From positions 1 to 64,000 of the forward strand of contig NZ_RDQR01000004.1 of NCBI RefSeq assembly GCF_003703835.1: a stretch of DNA of 64,000 bases, read 5' to 3'. Of this stretch, positions 8,030-18,320 are shown piece by piece. Numbering within the stretch: the stretch's first letter is position 1; every line of letters begins with the position of its first letter. The translations under genes and the position numbers were made by a program. The notes below the pieces were generated by a model. That model did no database searches, was not told the DNA's origin, and was given only the letters and a program-made list of their open reading frames with translations. Origin of the DNA: Auritidibacter ignavus (GTDB lineage: Bacteria; Actinomycetota; Actinomycetes; Actinomycetales; Micrococcaceae).

Positions 8030-9757
8030 GTGATAGAGCACCTAGGCATTTCGTCGCTGGGCGTGATCGAATCCGGGGGTCTCGACCTCGGGCCGGGTTT
8101 CACTGCCCTGACCGGTGAAACCGGGGCCGGGAAAACGATGATTGTCACCGCGTTGAACCTGTTGCTCGGAGGCCGGGCTGATGCGTCGCTGATTCGTCGC
8201 GGAGACCGCAAGGCCGCGGTGGAAGCTGAATTCATTCTGCCCGAGAATCACCCCGTGGCCGGGCTGGTTGAAGAAGCTGGTGGCTCTGTAGACCCGTTGG
8301 AGGACAACGTCCAGGTGCTGGTCTCCCGGACAGTGACCGAATCCTCCGGATCCACTCGCTCCCGGGCCACCGCCGGTGGCCGGAGTGTGCCGGTGAGCTT
8401 GTTGGTAGCCGTGGGCGAACACTGCATCGCCATTCATGGGCAGTCCGAACAATTGCGCTTGCGTTCTGCGACCGCTCAACGCCAAGCTCTGGATTCCTTT
8501 GCTGGAGCCGAGCTGAAAGACACGCTGGAGACTTATCGGAAGAATTTCTCTCGCTGGAACGCAGTTCGAGAAGAACTCCAGGCGCTACGCGCCCAAGCCC
8601 AAGACAGGGCACTAGAGGCCGAGAACCTGCAACGCTCGCTGGAGGAGATCGACGAGGCCGAGATCACCGAGGCAGAAGACCAAGAGTTGGCTTCCACCAT
8701 TGCGCGACTGGAAAATATTGAAGACCTCAGGTCCGCAGCAACTACCGCCCGTGGCGGGCTGGCCGGTGAAGACGACACCGATCTGAATGCGCCCAGCGCA
8801 GAAGTGTTAGTGGAGGCTGCTCGACAGTCCTTGGCGAGTTCACCGGGAGATGATCCGGTGCTTCAGCAACTCGCACAACGGCTGAGCGAAGTGGGGATCC
8901 AGCTTGCCGATATTTCTACCGAATTGGCCAGCTATCTGGCCGGGCTCGATGATGAAGGCCCGCACGCGTTGGACCAGGCCCAAGAGCGTCGAGCTGAACT
9001 GGATCGGCTGAAACGTCTCTACGGTCCCGAGTTGACAGACGTGCTGGCCTGGGCCCAGGACCACCGGTCCCGACTCGATGAGCTACAGGGCGATACCGGT
9101 CGCATTGAAGAGCTTGAGACCGAAGAACAACAGCTCCACCAGGCCGTCACGCAGGGAGCAGAACAGCTCCGCTCCCTGCGCCTGGGTGCCGGTGAGATGC
9201 TATCGGAGAAAGTTACGGACGAACTGCACGGGTTGTTGATGCCCACCGCCGAACTGACGGTCCGGGTCAGCCCGTTAGAGACCTTCGGGCCCTCTGGAGC
9301 AGATGATGTAGCCATTCTGCTACGGCCCCACCCCGGCTCCGACCCGGTGCCACTGGGCAAAGGTGCTTCCGGAGGCGAGCTCTCCCGCGTCATGCTGGCA
9401 CTCGAGCTGGTACTGGCCGATACCGACCCGGTCCCGACCTTCGTTTTTGACGAGATTGATGCCGGGGTCGGGGGAGAGGCCGCCGTACAGATTGGACAAC
9501 GTCTGGCCGCCCTGGCTCGTCGGGTTCAAGTCATTGTGGTGACTCACCTGCCACAGGTGGCAGCTTGGGCAGATCACCACCTGAAAGTCACGAAGAATCC
9601 CGATACCGCGGCCGGGGTGACGACCTCGGATGTACAGGAACTGACCCGTCGGGAACGAGTTGAAGAACTGGCCCGCATGCTTGCCGGGCATGCTGACTCC
9701 TCCTCGGCGCAGGAACACGCCCGCGAGCTACTAGACCAGTCGCAACTTTGCGACTAA
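8030..9757 (+). CDS. recN: DNA repair protein RecN
   Basis: This SMC-like ATPase acts in double-strand-break repair and is 575 aa long. The Walker A GETGAGKT is at about 29-36, long coiled-coil arms with heptad-like Leu/Glu/Gln segments run through the middle (about 150-380), the ABC signature is SGGELSRVMLALE (about 448), and the Walker B is FVFDEIDAGVGG. It starts with GTG at 8030 behind AGGGGAGG. The location after nadK is the standard actinobacterial arrangement. No LexA box was seen immediately upstream. Confidence 0.96.
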   Translation: MIEHLGISSLGVIESGGLDLGPGFTALTGETGAGKTMIVTALNLLLGGRADASLIRRGDRKAAVEAEFILPENHPVAGLVEEAGGSVDPLEDNVQVLVSRTVTESSGSTRSRATAGGRSVPVSLLVAVGEHCIAIHGQSEQLRLRSATAQRQALDSFAGAELKDTLETYRKNFSRWNAVREELQALRAQAQDRALEAENLQRSLEEIDEAEITEAEDQELASTIARLENIEDLRSAATTARGGLAGEDDTDLNAPSAEVLVEAARQSLASSPGDDPVLQQLAQRLSEVGIQLADISTELASYLAGLDDEGPHALDQAQERRAELDRLKRLYGPELTDVLAWAQDHRSRLDELQGDTGRIEELETEEQQLHQAVTQGAEQLRSLRLGAGEMLSEKVTDELHGLLMPTAELTVRVSPLETFGPSGADDVAILLRPHPGSDPVPLGKGASGGELSRVMLALELVLADTDPVPTFVFDEIDAGVGGEAAVQIGQRLAALARRVQVIVVTHLPQVAAWADHHLKVTKNPDTAAGVTTSDVQELTRRERVEELARMLAGHADSSSAQEHARELLDQSQLCD

Positions 9758-9818
9758 CTCACTCAGTGAACCCCGGGCGCTCCGTCAGGCCCCGGTGCTA
9801 GAGAGGATTCGAGAAATC

Positions 9819-10490
9819 GTGAAGAACCGTGACGAAGATCAGCGCGCCAACCAGACCCAGGACTGTGTGGATCAGAGCTACCGGGCGCCGGTGAGGCACC
9901 GGGAAACTGCTTTCCACGGGGTGGTCTGGGATATCCGACGCGATACTTTCGAGCTGGACGCCGGCGGCAAACGCCAGGAACTGACCCGAGAATATATGGC
10001 CCATCCCGGGGCAGTGGCGGTCCTGGCGCTCAACGACCGGGATCAGGTGGCGATGGTGCGCCAATACCGTCACCCGGTGTCCACGTTCTGCTGGGAAATC
10101 CCGGCCGGGCTCTTGGACGTCTGCGGCGAATCGCTGGTAGCCGCAGCCCAACGGGAACTGGCCGAAGAGGCTGGCCTGGAAGCCAAAGACTGGCAGATTC
10201 TGGTGGATCATTTCTCCACCTCCGGGGCCTCGACCGAAGGGACCCGAATCTTTCTGGCGCGCGAAGTGGCCCAGATTCCCGAAGAGAACCGGGCGGAGCT
10301 ACACGCCGAAGAGGTGGGGATGCAACTGCACTGGGTGGACCGTGACCGGGTCATTCAGGCAGTACTGGCCGGCGAGATTCACAATGCCAACACCATCATG
10401 GCGGTGATGAGTTACACCGTGGGTTCAACCCAGCCATCCTGGCCGGTGCGCGAGCTGGATGATAAGTGGTTGGGTCGTAGCGGTGCTTGA
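9819..10490 (+). CDS. NUDIX hydrolase, ADP-ribose pyrophosphatase family
   Basis: The protein (223 aa from this start) hydrolyses nucleoside diphosphates linked to another group, most likely ADP-ribose. The Nudix helix is seen as GESLVAAAQRELAEEAGLEA, with the REL-EE-G core intact. The surrounding EIPAGLLD and FSTSGASTEGTRIFLA segments are typical of the ADPRase branch. GTG at 9819 is chosen because GAGAGGA lies upstream; an in-frame GTG at 9795 would add eight residues but has no ribosome binding site. It overlaps the start of xerD by 8 bases, so both are in the recN operon. Confidence 0.88.
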   Translation: MKNRDEDQRANQTQDCVDQSYRAPVRHRETAFHGVVWDIRRDTFELDAGGKRQELTREYMAHPGAVAVLALNDRDQVAMVRQYRHPVSTFCWEIPAGLLDVCGESLVAAAQRELAEEAGLEAKDWQILVDHFSTSGASTEGTRIFLAREVAQIPEENRAELHAEEVGMQLHWVDRDRVIQAVLAGEIHNANTIMAVMSYTVGSTQPSWPVRELDDKWLGRSGA

Positions 10491-11442
10491 TCCGCGCGAG
10501 TACCCGGCAGGTTTAAGCACCCCAGCCCAGCGGTACCTCGATGCGGTGAGTATTGAACGGGGCCTATCGGAGAACACTCTGAAAGCATACGAACATGACT
10601 TGACTCGCTACGTGAACTATCTGGTCTCCCAGGGGCTGAACGACATCAGCCAGGTCACCACCCATCACGTCACCGGGTTCTTACAAACCATCCGCACCGG
10701 GGCCGATGGCGAGACCGCAGTGGTGGCCCGTTCGGCAGCGCGGATGCTCGCCGCCGTGCGCGGGGCACACGAATTCTGGGCGGTCGAAGGGTTGGTGGAC
10801 CACGATCCGGCTCGGGAGGTTTCGCCACCCAGCCTGGAACAGAGCCTGCCGAAAGCTCTGAGCATCGACGAGGTTGCCCGTCTGTTGGAAGCACCCTCAC
10901 CGGATACCCCGGCTGGGCTACGGGACCGGGCGCTGCTGGAATTTCTCTACGCGACCGGAGCCCGGATTTCTGAAGCGGTGGCCCTGGATGTTGACGATAT
11001 TGTCCAGGCTCTGGATGGCACCTCCCAACCGGTGGTGCGACTGTTCGGCAAAGGATCCAAAGAACGCATCGTGCCGCTGGGATCCTACGCCTACCGGGCA
11101 TTAGACGCTTGGTTGCGTCGGGGACGCCCGGGCATCGTCTCCCGGGGGAGGGGCACAGCGGCACTGTTTGTCAATCTGCGCGGTTCCCGGCTCTCTCGCC
11201 AATCTGGGTGGACCATTTTGAAAAAAGCCGCCCAACGGGTCCAGCTCACCGACGAGGTGTCGCCACACACGTTGCGACACTCGTTTGCGACCCACTTATT
11301 ATCTGGGGGAGCTGATGTGCGGGTGGTCCAGGAACTGTTGGGACACGCTTCCGTGACCACCACACAGGTATATACGTTGGTCACCGCTGAGAGTTTGCGC
11401 GAGGTATATGCGACCGCGCACCCGCGGGCGATGAGGTCCTAA
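10483..11442 (+). CDS. xerD: Site-specific tyrosine recombinase XerD
   Basis: This is a chromosome-dimer resolution recombinase acting at dif. The N-terminal SAM-like domain (about 10-110) is followed by the catalytic domain with the first Arg in ATGARISEA, a Lys in KGSKERIVPL, the HTLRHSFATHLL HxxR box, GHASVTTTQ and the nucleophile Tyr in QVYTLV. At 319 aa the size fits XerC/D. The downstream pldP-scpA-scpB context identifies it as XerD rather than XerC or a phage integrase. The GTG at 10483 (MLDPREYPAG) is chosen because the longest frame (10459) intrudes further into the NUDIX gene and lacks a better ribosome binding site. Confidence 0.93.
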   Translation: MLDPREYPAGLSTPAQRYLDAVSIERGLSENTLKAYEHDLTRYVNYLVSQGLNDISQVTTHHVTGFLQTIRTGADGETAVVARSAARMLAAVRGAHEFWAVEGLVDHDPAREVSPPSLEQSLPKALSIDEVARLLEAPSPDTPAGLRDRALLEFLYATGARISEAVALDVDDIVQALDGTSQPVVRLFGKGSKERIVPLGSYAYRALDAWLRRGRPGIVSRGRGTAALFVNLRGSRLSRQSGWTILKKAAQRVQLTDEVSPHTLRHSFATHLLSGGADVRVVQELLGHASVTTTQVYTLVTAESLREVYATAHPRAMRS

Positions 11443-11607
11443 AGTGTATACCTTCAGGTTGCACTTTAACCTCAAGGCTCGCCGAGAAAGAGAGTGAACA
11501 ACGGCTAAACTGCGACTTTCCCATTAGGGTAGTGTTAGAAGAATTTTCGAGGGTCACTAACCCCGGGGAGATCATACACCAGAAGTTTTGCAGGAGCTGT
11601 CTAGACC

Positions 11608-12498
11608 GTGAACGACCAACAGCAACCGTTACCCGTCATGATGGTCACCGGAGAACCGGTGATGGGGCCCACCGGCCGCCCTAAACACGACTTCCCCAAC
11701 CCCCCGGCACTCGAAACCCACGGTCCGGCACGTATCATTGCGATGGTCAACCAAAAAGGTGGGGTCGGCAAAACTACCTCGTCGATCAACCTTGGAGCAG
11801 CGTTGGCTGAATACGGGCGAAAGGTGCTGATGGTCGACTTTGACCCGCAAGGTGCGCTTTCGGCAGGCTTCGGGACCAATCCCCACGAGATGGATCTGAC
11901 CGTGTACAACGTGATGATGGAGCGAGACATCACTGCTCGCGATGCCATCATCCCCACCCGACACGAGAATATTGACCTCTTGCCGGCCAATATTGACTTG
12001 TCGGCTGCTGAAGTGCAACTGGTCAACGAGGTGGCTCGTGAACAAGTGCTCGAACGGGCACTGCGCCAGGTACGCGATGACTACGATGTGATCATCATTG
12101 ACTGTCAGCCCTCGCTCGGATTGCTGACCGTCAACGCGCTGGCCGCCTCCCACGGTGTCATCATCCCGTTGACCGCAGAATTCTTCGCACTGCGCGCGGT
12201 GGCTCTGCTGGTAGAAACGATTGAGAAGGTTCAAGACCGCATCAACCCCGACCTCGAAATCGACGGTGTGTTGGCCACCATGTTCGATGCGCGTACTCTG
12301 CACTCCAAAGAAGTAGTCGGTCGACTCGTTGAAGCCTTTGACGATAAGGTTTTCGAAACCGTCATCTCCCGGACGATTAAATTTGCCGACGCCACGGTGG
12401 CAGCAGAACCGATCACCACTTTCGCCCACAACCACCCGGGTGCTCAGGCCTATCGGCAACTGGCCCGGGAGCTGATCTGTCGTGGTGGTGCACCGTGA
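11608..12498 (+). CDS. pldP: Orphan ParA-family ATPase (PldP-like)
   Basis: The 296-aa deviant-Walker ATPase has KGGVGKTT at about 50-57 and DFDPQG, with a 40-residue Pro-rich N-terminal extension. No parB or parS gene lies next to it. In Corynebacterium the ParA-like division protein PldP sits between xerD and scpA, exactly as here, and is linked to septum placement; this assignment rests on that synteny. It starts with GTG at 11608 and overlaps scpA by 4 bases (GTGA). The 165-base gap after xerD shows no clear terminator, so an extra promoter there is possible. Confidence 0.9.
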   Translation: MNDQQQPLPVMMVTGEPVMGPTGRPKHDFPNPPALETHGPARIIAMVNQKGGVGKTTSSINLGAALAEYGRKVLMVDFDPQGALSAGFGTNPHEMDLTVYNVMMERDITARDAIIPTRHENIDLLPANIDLSAAEVQLVNEVAREQVLERALRQVRDDYDVIIIDCQPSLGLLTVNALAASHGVIIPLTAEFFALRAVALLVETIEKVQDRINPDLEIDGVLATMFDARTLHSKEVVGRLVEAFDDKVFETVISRTIKFADATVAAEPITTFAHNHPGAQAYRQLARELICRGGAP

Positions 12499-13367
12499 GC
12501 CTCGCCGAACTCTCCGGCGATGCCCTCACCACTACAGCGCACCCCGAAGACTTCGAGGAGACCGACCATGGCGGTTTTCAGCTTCGCCTGAAAAATTTTG
12601 AGGGACCCTTTGATCTGTTGTTGTCACTGATCGCCCGCAAACGCCTGGAGGTGACCGAAGTCGCCCTGGCGGAGGTCACCGACGAGTTCCTGGCCTATGT
12701 GCGCACCATTGAGTCCACGGTTGATGCACTGGATGAAACCAGCTCGTTCATGGTGGTGGCAGCGACCCTGTTAGATCTCAAAACCGCCCGGCTATTGCCG
12801 GCTGGGATCTCGGATCCAGACGAAGAACTGGCGCTACTGGAAGAACGAGATCTGTTGTTTGCCCGTCTGTTGCAGTACAAAGCCTTCAAACAGGCTGCTG
12901 CGCTGATGACCCAGCGCATGGCCGAAAATGCCAGCGCGGTGCCACGACGGCCCGGTCCTGAACCGGCCCACAGCCACTTTCTCCCACCACTGGTGCTCAA
13001 CACCACCGTCGAAGAATTCGCGCAACTGGCGCAGCAAGTCTTTTCCCGAACTCCCGTCGAGGATGGCCCTGACCAGGTCGGTACCGATCACTTGCACTCA
13101 CCGGTGGTCTCCGTCTGGGAACAAGTCAGTATCCTCTCCTCCCGGTTAGCCCAGGCTGGACGGATGAGTTTTACCGAGCTGGTCGCCGATGCCGACAACA
13201 CCATGACCGTGGTGGCACGGTTCCTGGGTCTCTTGGAGCTCTACCGGGACCGGCTGATCTTCTTGGAACAAGACCATCCGCTAGATGACATCCAGGTGCA
13301 ATGGCACCCCGAACGTGATGCCCGGCTCCGCCCCGAGCCGTCTGTCACGGAGGGGGAGCATGACTGA
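12495..13367 (+). CDS. scpA: Segregation and condensation protein A
   Basis: This is the kleisin subunit of the SMC-ScpAB condensin. The 290-aa protein shows the N-terminal SMC-head-binding region (FEGPFDLLLSLIARKRLEV, about 34-52), the helical middle and the C-terminal winged-helix region (about 215-270). It starts with GTG overlapping the pldP stop and ends by overlapping scpB by 8 bases. Condensin organises the replicated chromosome, in line with the neighbouring xerD and pldP. Confidence 0.95.
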   Translation: MSLAELSGDALTTTAHPEDFEETDHGGFQLRLKNFEGPFDLLLSLIARKRLEVTEVALAEVTDEFLAYVRTIESTVDALDETSSFMVVAATLLDLKTARLLPAGISDPDEELALLEERDLLFARLLQYKAFKQAAALMTQRMAENASAVPRRPGPEPAHSHFLPPLVLNTTVEEFAQLAQQVFSRTPVEDGPDQVGTDHLHSPVVSVWEQVSILSSRLAQAGRMSFTELVADADNTMTVVARFLGLLELYRDRLIFLEQDHPLDDIQVQWHPERDARLRPEPSVTEGEHD

Positions 13368-13941
13368 GTCTCTGGCCGAGCTACGGGCCAGCCTCGAAGC
13401 GGTGCTGATGGTCATCGAAGAGCCGGTGACTATCGATCAGCTGGTCCAAGCCACCGAAGCCACCCCAACGGAGGTACTCCAGGCCCTCGAACGGTTACGC
13501 GCCGACTACGACGGTGAAGCTACCGGACCCCGGCGGGGGTTCGAACTGCGCGATGTCGCTGGAGGCTGGCGGATCTACTCTCGTGGTGAGTATGAGCAGA
13601 CTGTGGAACGATTCATGGTCAGAGGTGCCACCGCTAAACTGTCACCTGCTGCCTCCGAGGCCCTGGCAGTGATAGCCTATTTGCAACCGACTACGCGTTC
13701 ACGAGTTGCCCAAATTCGGGGCGTGAACTCCGACTCGGTGATTCGGAGCCTGCAAACCCGAGGCTTGATCCAAGATTCGGGTCAAGACCCGCTCACCCAG
13801 GCTGTGTTGTACACAACCACCGGATATTTCTTAGAATTACTAGGTCTCGATTCTGTCGCAGACCTGCCGAAACTTTCTCCCTTACTTCCTGGGTTGGCTG
13901 ATCTTACCGATCTGGACATTCCCAACGACACCGAAGGATAA
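13360..13941 (+). CDS. scpB: Segregation and condensation protein B
   Basis: The winged-helix kleisin-interacting subunit of condensin is 193 aa from the ATG at 13360, which follows AGGGGGAG and overlaps the scpA stop. An upstream in-frame start at 13285 would lie deep inside scpA and is less likely. The motif AVIAYLQPTTRSRVAQIRGV (about 100-119) and the following DSVIRSLQTRGLI are the classic ScpB signature. It dimerises and binds ScpA. Confidence 0.95.
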   Translation: MTESLAELRASLEAVLMVIEEPVTIDQLVQATEATPTEVLQALERLRADYDGEATGPRRGFELRDVAGGWRIYSRGEYEQTVERFMVRGATAKLSPAASEALAVIAYLQPTTRSRVAQIRGVNSDSVIRSLQTRGLIQDSGQDPLTQAVLYTTTGYFLELLGLDSVADLPKLSPLLPGLADLTDLDIPNDTEG

Positions 13942-13947
13942 CTCTGT

Positions 13948-14865
13948 ATGGCAACCCGCAAGCCGCGAGGCTCCGGACATTCCTCGTCCCGTCGTACCCC
14001 GAAAGCAGGGCAGAAAGGCGGGCCCTTCTCCGGAGCAGACTACGACCGCACCCTTGGCCCGGTGAAATCCGTCCAAAAGTCCCAGCGCTCCGCGTCGGCT
14101 TCCGCCCGACGCGGTTCAGCGCGCGCTCAGCACACCCCGGATGGACAACGCCTGCAGAAAGTCATGGCCGCGGCCGGTGTAGCCTCCCGCCGCGTCTGTG
14201 AGGACCTGATCACCGAAGGCCGGGTGGAAGTCAACGGCGTGCTCGTCACCGAGCTGGGCACCCGCGTGGATCCGACAACCGCCGAGATCGTCGTCGACGG
14301 AATCCGCGTCCACACCAACCCCGAAACCGTCTATTATGCGTTCAATAAACCCCGTGGCGTGATTTCTACCATGCACGATCCCGAGGGTCGACGCTGTGTG
14401 GCTGACTACGTCGAAACCACCGATCAGCGCCTGTTCCACATTGGCCGGCTAGATAATGAGACCGAAGGCCTGTTGCTACTGACCAACGATGGAGAACTGG
14501 CCAACCGGATGTCGCATCCCTCCTACGAGATTGCCAAAACCTACCTGGTACAGGTTCGCGGGCCGTTGGCTAAAGGGGTGGGCGCCCAACTGCGCGCCGG
14601 CGTTGAGGTCGAAGAGGACGGCATAGTCTCGGTGGACTCCTTCCGGGTGGTGGATTCGACTCCCGGACATGTGCTGTGTGAAATCACCTTGCACTCGGGA
14701 CAAAACCGAATTGTGCGCCGGATGATGAAAGCCGTCGGCTATCCCGTGGAACGCTTGGTCCGGGTCGCGCACGGCCCCATTGTGCTTGGTGACCAGCGTC
14801 AAGGCACCCTCCGGGTGCTTAACCAGCAAGAAATCGGGCACCTGATGGCCGAGGTGGGACTGTGA
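13948..14865 (+). CDS. rluB: 23S rRNA pseudouridine synthase RluB
   Basis: The 305-aa RsuA/RluB-type synthase has a basic, low-complexity N-terminus (about 1-65) rich in Ser, Arg and Lys, an S4 domain (about 66-125) and a catalytic domain with the essential Asp in GRLDNETEGLLLLTNDGEL. It modifies a uridine in 23S rRNA helix 89 in relatives. Its position directly after scpB is typical in Gram-positive bacteria. It overlaps tyrA by 4 bases. Confidence 0.93.
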   Translation: MATRKPRGSGHSSSRRTPKAGQKGGPFSGADYDRTLGPVKSVQKSQRSASASARRGSARAQHTPDGQRLQKVMAAAGVASRRVCEDLITEGRVEVNGVLVTELGTRVDPTTAEIVVDGIRVHTNPETVYYAFNKPRGVISTMHDPEGRRCVADYVETTDQRLFHIGRLDNETEGLLLLTNDGELANRMSHPSYEIAKTYLVQVRGPLAKGVGAQLRAGVEVEEDGIVSVDSFRVVDSTPGHVLCEITLHSGQNRIVRRMMKAVGYPVERLVRVAHGPIVLGDQRQGTLRVLNQQEIGHLMAEVGL

Positions 14866-16040
14866 GCCAGCCACGTTTTTCCCGCACTCAGCGGGTCGAT
14901 ACCCAAGCGCTGGCCGAGGCAACCGAAGAAGTCTCCCAGCGGCATGCCATTGCCGAACCCGTGTTGATTCGTGGCACCGGACTGCTCGGGACCAGCATCG
15001 GTCTGGGCCTGCGCGCCGCCGGAGTCGAGGTGCTCTTGTCCGACCCATCGCCCTCCGCCCTGGCAGTGGCCGCCGATATTGGCGCGGGAGCGGTCTGTGA
15101 CCCCGCGCAAGCTCAGCCGGGTACCGTGGTGATCGCAGCACCCCCGGACGTCACCGGCCAGACAGTGGTTGACTCACTCCAGCACTACCCGCATGCGGTG
15201 GTCCTTGACATCGCCTCGGTGAAAGTCGCCATCGCCGATCAGGTGCATCAAGCAGTCCAGACCGGTGTGATCGCGGGTCAGGACGCCACCCGGTATATTG
15301 GTACCCACCCGATGGCCGGACGCGAAAAATCTGGTCCGGTCGCTGCCCGTGGCCAACTATTCACTGCTGCCCCCTGGGTGGTATGCGCCCGGCCAGACAC
15401 CGCTGCTACCGCCCTGGCCGTTGCCGAAGATCTCGCTCGGGTGCTAGGTGCGACCGTCTACCGCCTCGACCCGGTTGATCACGACCGTGCGGTGGCCCTG
15501 GTCTCACACATGCCCCAGATCACCGCGAGTCTGCTGGCCAGCCGGTTGCAGAATATTCCGTCTCAGGCGCTGGAACTGGCTGGCAACGGGTTGCGCGATA
15601 CGGTCAGAATTGCTGGGAGTGACCCCAGGCTGTGGGTCCAGATTCTGGCAGCTAACTCCACCGAAATCCTGCCACACCTCTACGGGATGAAAGCTGATCT
15701 CGACCGCCTGATTTCCACCCTGGAGGACCCCACCGCTCTCGGGGCGCGCCTGGACGTGGCCCAGCTGATCGATGAAGGCAACCGTGGACAGGCCAGAATT
15801 CCGGGTAAACACGGCAACCCTGCGCAATCCTTTGCGGTTATCACCGTGCTGGTGGACGACTCGCCCGGCCAGATCCTCGCGGCCTTGCAGGATGTCGCCG
15901 AGGTCGGTACCAACGTCGAGGATTTGCGCATGGACCACTCCGCTGGGTACCAGGTCGGAATGTTAGAGATTTCGGTGTTGCCGGGCCAAAAGGATCTCCT
16001 GGTGCAGGAGTTGACCTCTCGAGGATGGAAGGTGCTCTAG
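14862..16040 (+). CDS. tyrA: Prephenate dehydrogenase
   Basis: This enzyme of tyrosine synthesis oxidatively decarboxylates prephenate with NAD. The Rossmann motif GTGLLGTSIGLGLRAAG lies near residue 38, the conserved THPMAGRE near 148, and a C-terminal ACT-like domain (about 325-392, FAVITVLVDDSPGQILA) is likely to sense tyrosine. At 392 aa it is monofunctional, without a chorismate mutase part. It starts with GTG in a 4-base overlap with rluB. aroG at 31296 provides the first step of the same pathway. Confidence 0.93.
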   Translation: MSQPRFSRTQRVDTQALAEATEEVSQRHAIAEPVLIRGTGLLGTSIGLGLRAAGVEVLLSDPSPSALAVAADIGAGAVCDPAQAQPGTVVIAAPPDVTGQTVVDSLQHYPHAVVLDIASVKVAIADQVHQAVQTGVIAGQDATRYIGTHPMAGREKSGPVAARGQLFTAAPWVVCARPDTAATALAVAEDLARVLGATVYRLDPVDHDRAVALVSHMPQITASLLASRLQNIPSQALELAGNGLRDTVRIAGSDPRLWVQILAANSTEILPHLYGMKADLDRLISTLEDPTALGARLDVAQLIDEGNRGQARIPGKHGNPAQSFAVITVLVDDSPGQILAALQDVAEVGTNVEDLRMDHSAGYQVGMLEISVLPGQKDLLVQELTSRGWKVL

Positions 16041-16043
16041 CTG

Positions 16044-16769
16044 ATGACTTCACCCCGTGCTGACCACACCGCTCAGGCGCCGTTGGTTATTGCCATCGAC
16101 GGGCCGTCAGGGTCGGGCAAATCCACCGTGGCGAAAGCTCTCGCACGACATTTCCAGGCTCGCTACCTGGACACCGGGGCGATGTATCGCACCGCCGCGC
16201 TGTGGTGCCACCACCAGGGAGTGGACCTGGCTACTGCGCCCAGCCCGGAGCGGACCGAACGAATCATCGAGCTGGTCCAAACCATCCCGGTGCACCAGGA
16301 CCTCGACCCTGATGCCCAACTCATCCTGCTGGATGGCTCCGATGTCACCGAGGCCATCCGGGACCCAAACGTCTCGTCGATGGTCTCGGCGGTGTCCACC
16401 ATTCCCCAGGTACGCGAGATTCTGATTGCCCGGCAACGTCAGCTCATCGCTGGTAGCCCGCGCATTGTGGCTGAAGGTCGAGATATCACCACCGTGGTCG
16501 CCCCGCAGGCTGATGCGCGACTGTTGTTGACCGCCTCCGAGACCTCTCGGATGGCCCGACGGGGACTGCAACAACAGCAAGAATCAACCCAAGCATTAAG
16601 CGCCGAAATTACCGAGCGGGACCAACGAGACCTCTCGGTGGTGGATTTCATGACACCGGCCGACGGGGTGGCCCTGGTGGATTCCACCGAGCTGGATCTG
16701 GACGAGACGATTGCCAGTGCACTGCAGGCAGTGCAGACTCAATTGGCGGAGAGGACATACCGATCATGA
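16044..16769 (+). CDS. cmk: Cytidylate kinase
   Basis: This enzyme phosphorylates CMP and dCMP with ATP. The P-loop GPSGSGKS lies near residue 18, followed by [13 protein letters not shown], and the NMP-binding and lid regions include EGRDITTVV. At 241 aa it has the normal length. It starts 3 bases after tyrA and overlaps der by 4 bases (ATGA). The cmk-der pair is conserved in actinobacteria. Confidence 0.96.
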   Translation: MTSPRADHTAQAPLVIAIDGPSGSGKSTVAKALARHFQARYLDTGAMYRTAALWCHHQGVDLATAPSPERTERIIELVQTIPVHQDLDPDAQLILLDGSDVTEAIRDPNVSSMVSAVSTIPQVREILIARQRQLIAGSPRIVAEGRDITTVVAPQADARLLLTASETSRMARRGLQQQQESTQALSAEITERDQRDLSVVDFMTPADGVALVDSTELDLDETIASALQAVQTQLAERTYRS

Positions 16770-18295
16770 CCGAGCGTGACGACCACGACGACACTGAGTT
16801 CACCCCCTCGGGTCCCGACACCGTCGACGAGTCCTTTGCGGCGCTGACCGATGAGGACTACCGCAACCGTGAAGCTGCGTATCGGGCTGGACTGGAACAG
16901 TATGACCTCGATGACGAGGACACCGCCCTGTTAGCAGCTGGCGAGGATGAGGATCCGCTCCGATTCCAACCGAACCATGTTCCTCCCGTGTTGGCCGTGG
17001 TCGGTTGCCCCAACGTGGGTAAATCCACCCTGGTCAACCGCATCATCGGCCGTCGGGAAGCCGTCGTGGAAGATGTTCCCGGTGTCACCCGCGACCGGGT
17101 GCAGTATCAGGCCGAATGGAACGGCGTGGACTTTACCCTGGTTGACACTGGTGGCTGGGAGTACGGGGTCAAAGGTATGGCCGCTCGCGTTGCTGAACAA
17201 GCCGAACGCGCGGTGGAACGCGCCGATGCGGTGATGTTCGTCGTCGATGCCACCGTGGGGATCACCGCCACCGACGAAGCAGTGGTCACCATGTTGCGTA
17301 AATCCGGCAAGCCGGTGATCCTGGCGGCCAATAAGGTCGATGGGATGAACCAGGAAGCTGACGCGGCGATGCTGTGGGGCCTGGGCTTCGGCTACCCGTT
17401 CCCGGTCTCGGGCATCCATGGTCGAGGCACCGGTGACCTGCTCGATGCGGTGGTGGCCACCCTGCCGGAAGAATCCGCCTACGGTCAGGCTCCAGATCTC
17501 ACCGGGCCGCGCCGAGTGGCGCTGGTGGGGCGACCCAACGTGGGTAAATCCTCGTTGCTGAACACGCTGGCCAATGCTGAACGTGTGGTCGTCGACAATA
17601 CCGCGGGAACAACCCGCGACCCGGTCGATGAGCTGATCACCCTGGATGGTCGCACCTGGAAATTCGTTGACACCGCCGGCATCCGGCGACGGCAACACAT
17701 GGCTTCTGGGTCCGACTACTACGCCTCACTGCGCACCAAATCTGCCCTGGACCGCGCTGAGGTAGCCGTGGTGCTGATGGAAGCCCCCGAAGTGGTCTCC
17801 GAACAAGACGTGCGGATTATCCAGATGGTGTTGGAGTCCGGGCGAGCCATGGTGTTGGCCTTCAATAAATGGGACCTGATGGATGAGGAGCGCCGGGATG
17901 ATCTGGAACGCGAAATCGATCTGGACCTCAGCCACGTGTCCTGGGCGCCACGCATCAATATTTCCGCCAAAACCGGCTGGCACAACAACCGGCTGGTGCC
18001 GGCCCTTGATACTGCGCTGACGTCCTGGGATCAGCGCATCCCCACCGGTCAGCTCAACTCCTTTATTGGGGAACTGGTCGCGGCCCATCCGCACCCGGTG
18101 CGTGGGGGCAAACAGCCTCGCATCCTGTTTGCCACCCAGGCCTCAGCCCGGCCTCCAAAATTTGTGTTGTTCACCACCGGGTTCTTGGACCCCGGGTACC
18201 GTCGGTTCATTCAGCGTCGGCTTCGGGAGACGTTTGACTTTACCGGGACGCCGATTGAGATCACCATGCGGATCCGCGAAAAGCGCAAGCGTTAA
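16766..18295 (+). CDS. der: Ribosome-associated GTPase Der (EngA)
   Basis: This double-domain GTPase is required for 50S ribosome maturation. Two complete G domains are seen: GCPNVGKST (about 78) with DTGGWE and NKVD, and GRPNVGKSS (about 256) with DTAG and NKWD. A C-terminal KH-like domain (about 405-505) follows. An acidic N-terminal extension of about 70 residues precedes the first G domain, as in other actinobacterial Der proteins; total length is 509 aa. It is last in the pldP-to-der run of genes. The convergent apt gene starts its stop codon 25 bases away with no obvious terminator between them. Confidence 0.96.
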   Translation: MTERDDHDDTEFTPSGPDTVDESFAALTDEDYRNREAAYRAGLEQYDLDDEDTALLAAGEDEDPLRFQPNHVPPVLAVVGCPNVGKSTLVNRIIGRREAVVEDVPGVTRDRVQYQAEWNGVDFTLVDTGGWEYGVKGMAARVAEQAERAVERADAVMFVVDATVGITATDEAVVTMLRKSGKPVILAANKVDGMNQEADAAMLWGLGFGYPFPVSGIHGRGTGDLLDAVVATLPEESAYGQAPDLTGPRRVALVGRPNVGKSSLLNTLANAERVVVDNTAGTTRDPVDELITLDGRTWKFVDTAGIRRRQHMASGSDYYASLRTKSALDRAEVAVVLMEAPEVVSEQDVRIIQMVLESGRAMVLAFNKWDLMDEERRDDLEREIDLDLSHVSWAPRINISAKTGWHNNRLVPALDTALTSWDQRIPTGQLNSFIGELVAAHPHPVRGGKQPRILFATQASARPPKFVLFTTGFLDPGYRRFIQRRLRETFDFTGTPIEITMRIREKRKR

Positions 18296-18320
18296 CACAC
18301 ACGCCACACAGTGGCCAGGA

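Noticed and set aside
10483-11442. Phage integrase or mobile-element recombinase
   Set aside because: All features and the scpAB neighbourhood fit chromosomal XerD; no attachment site or cargo is present.
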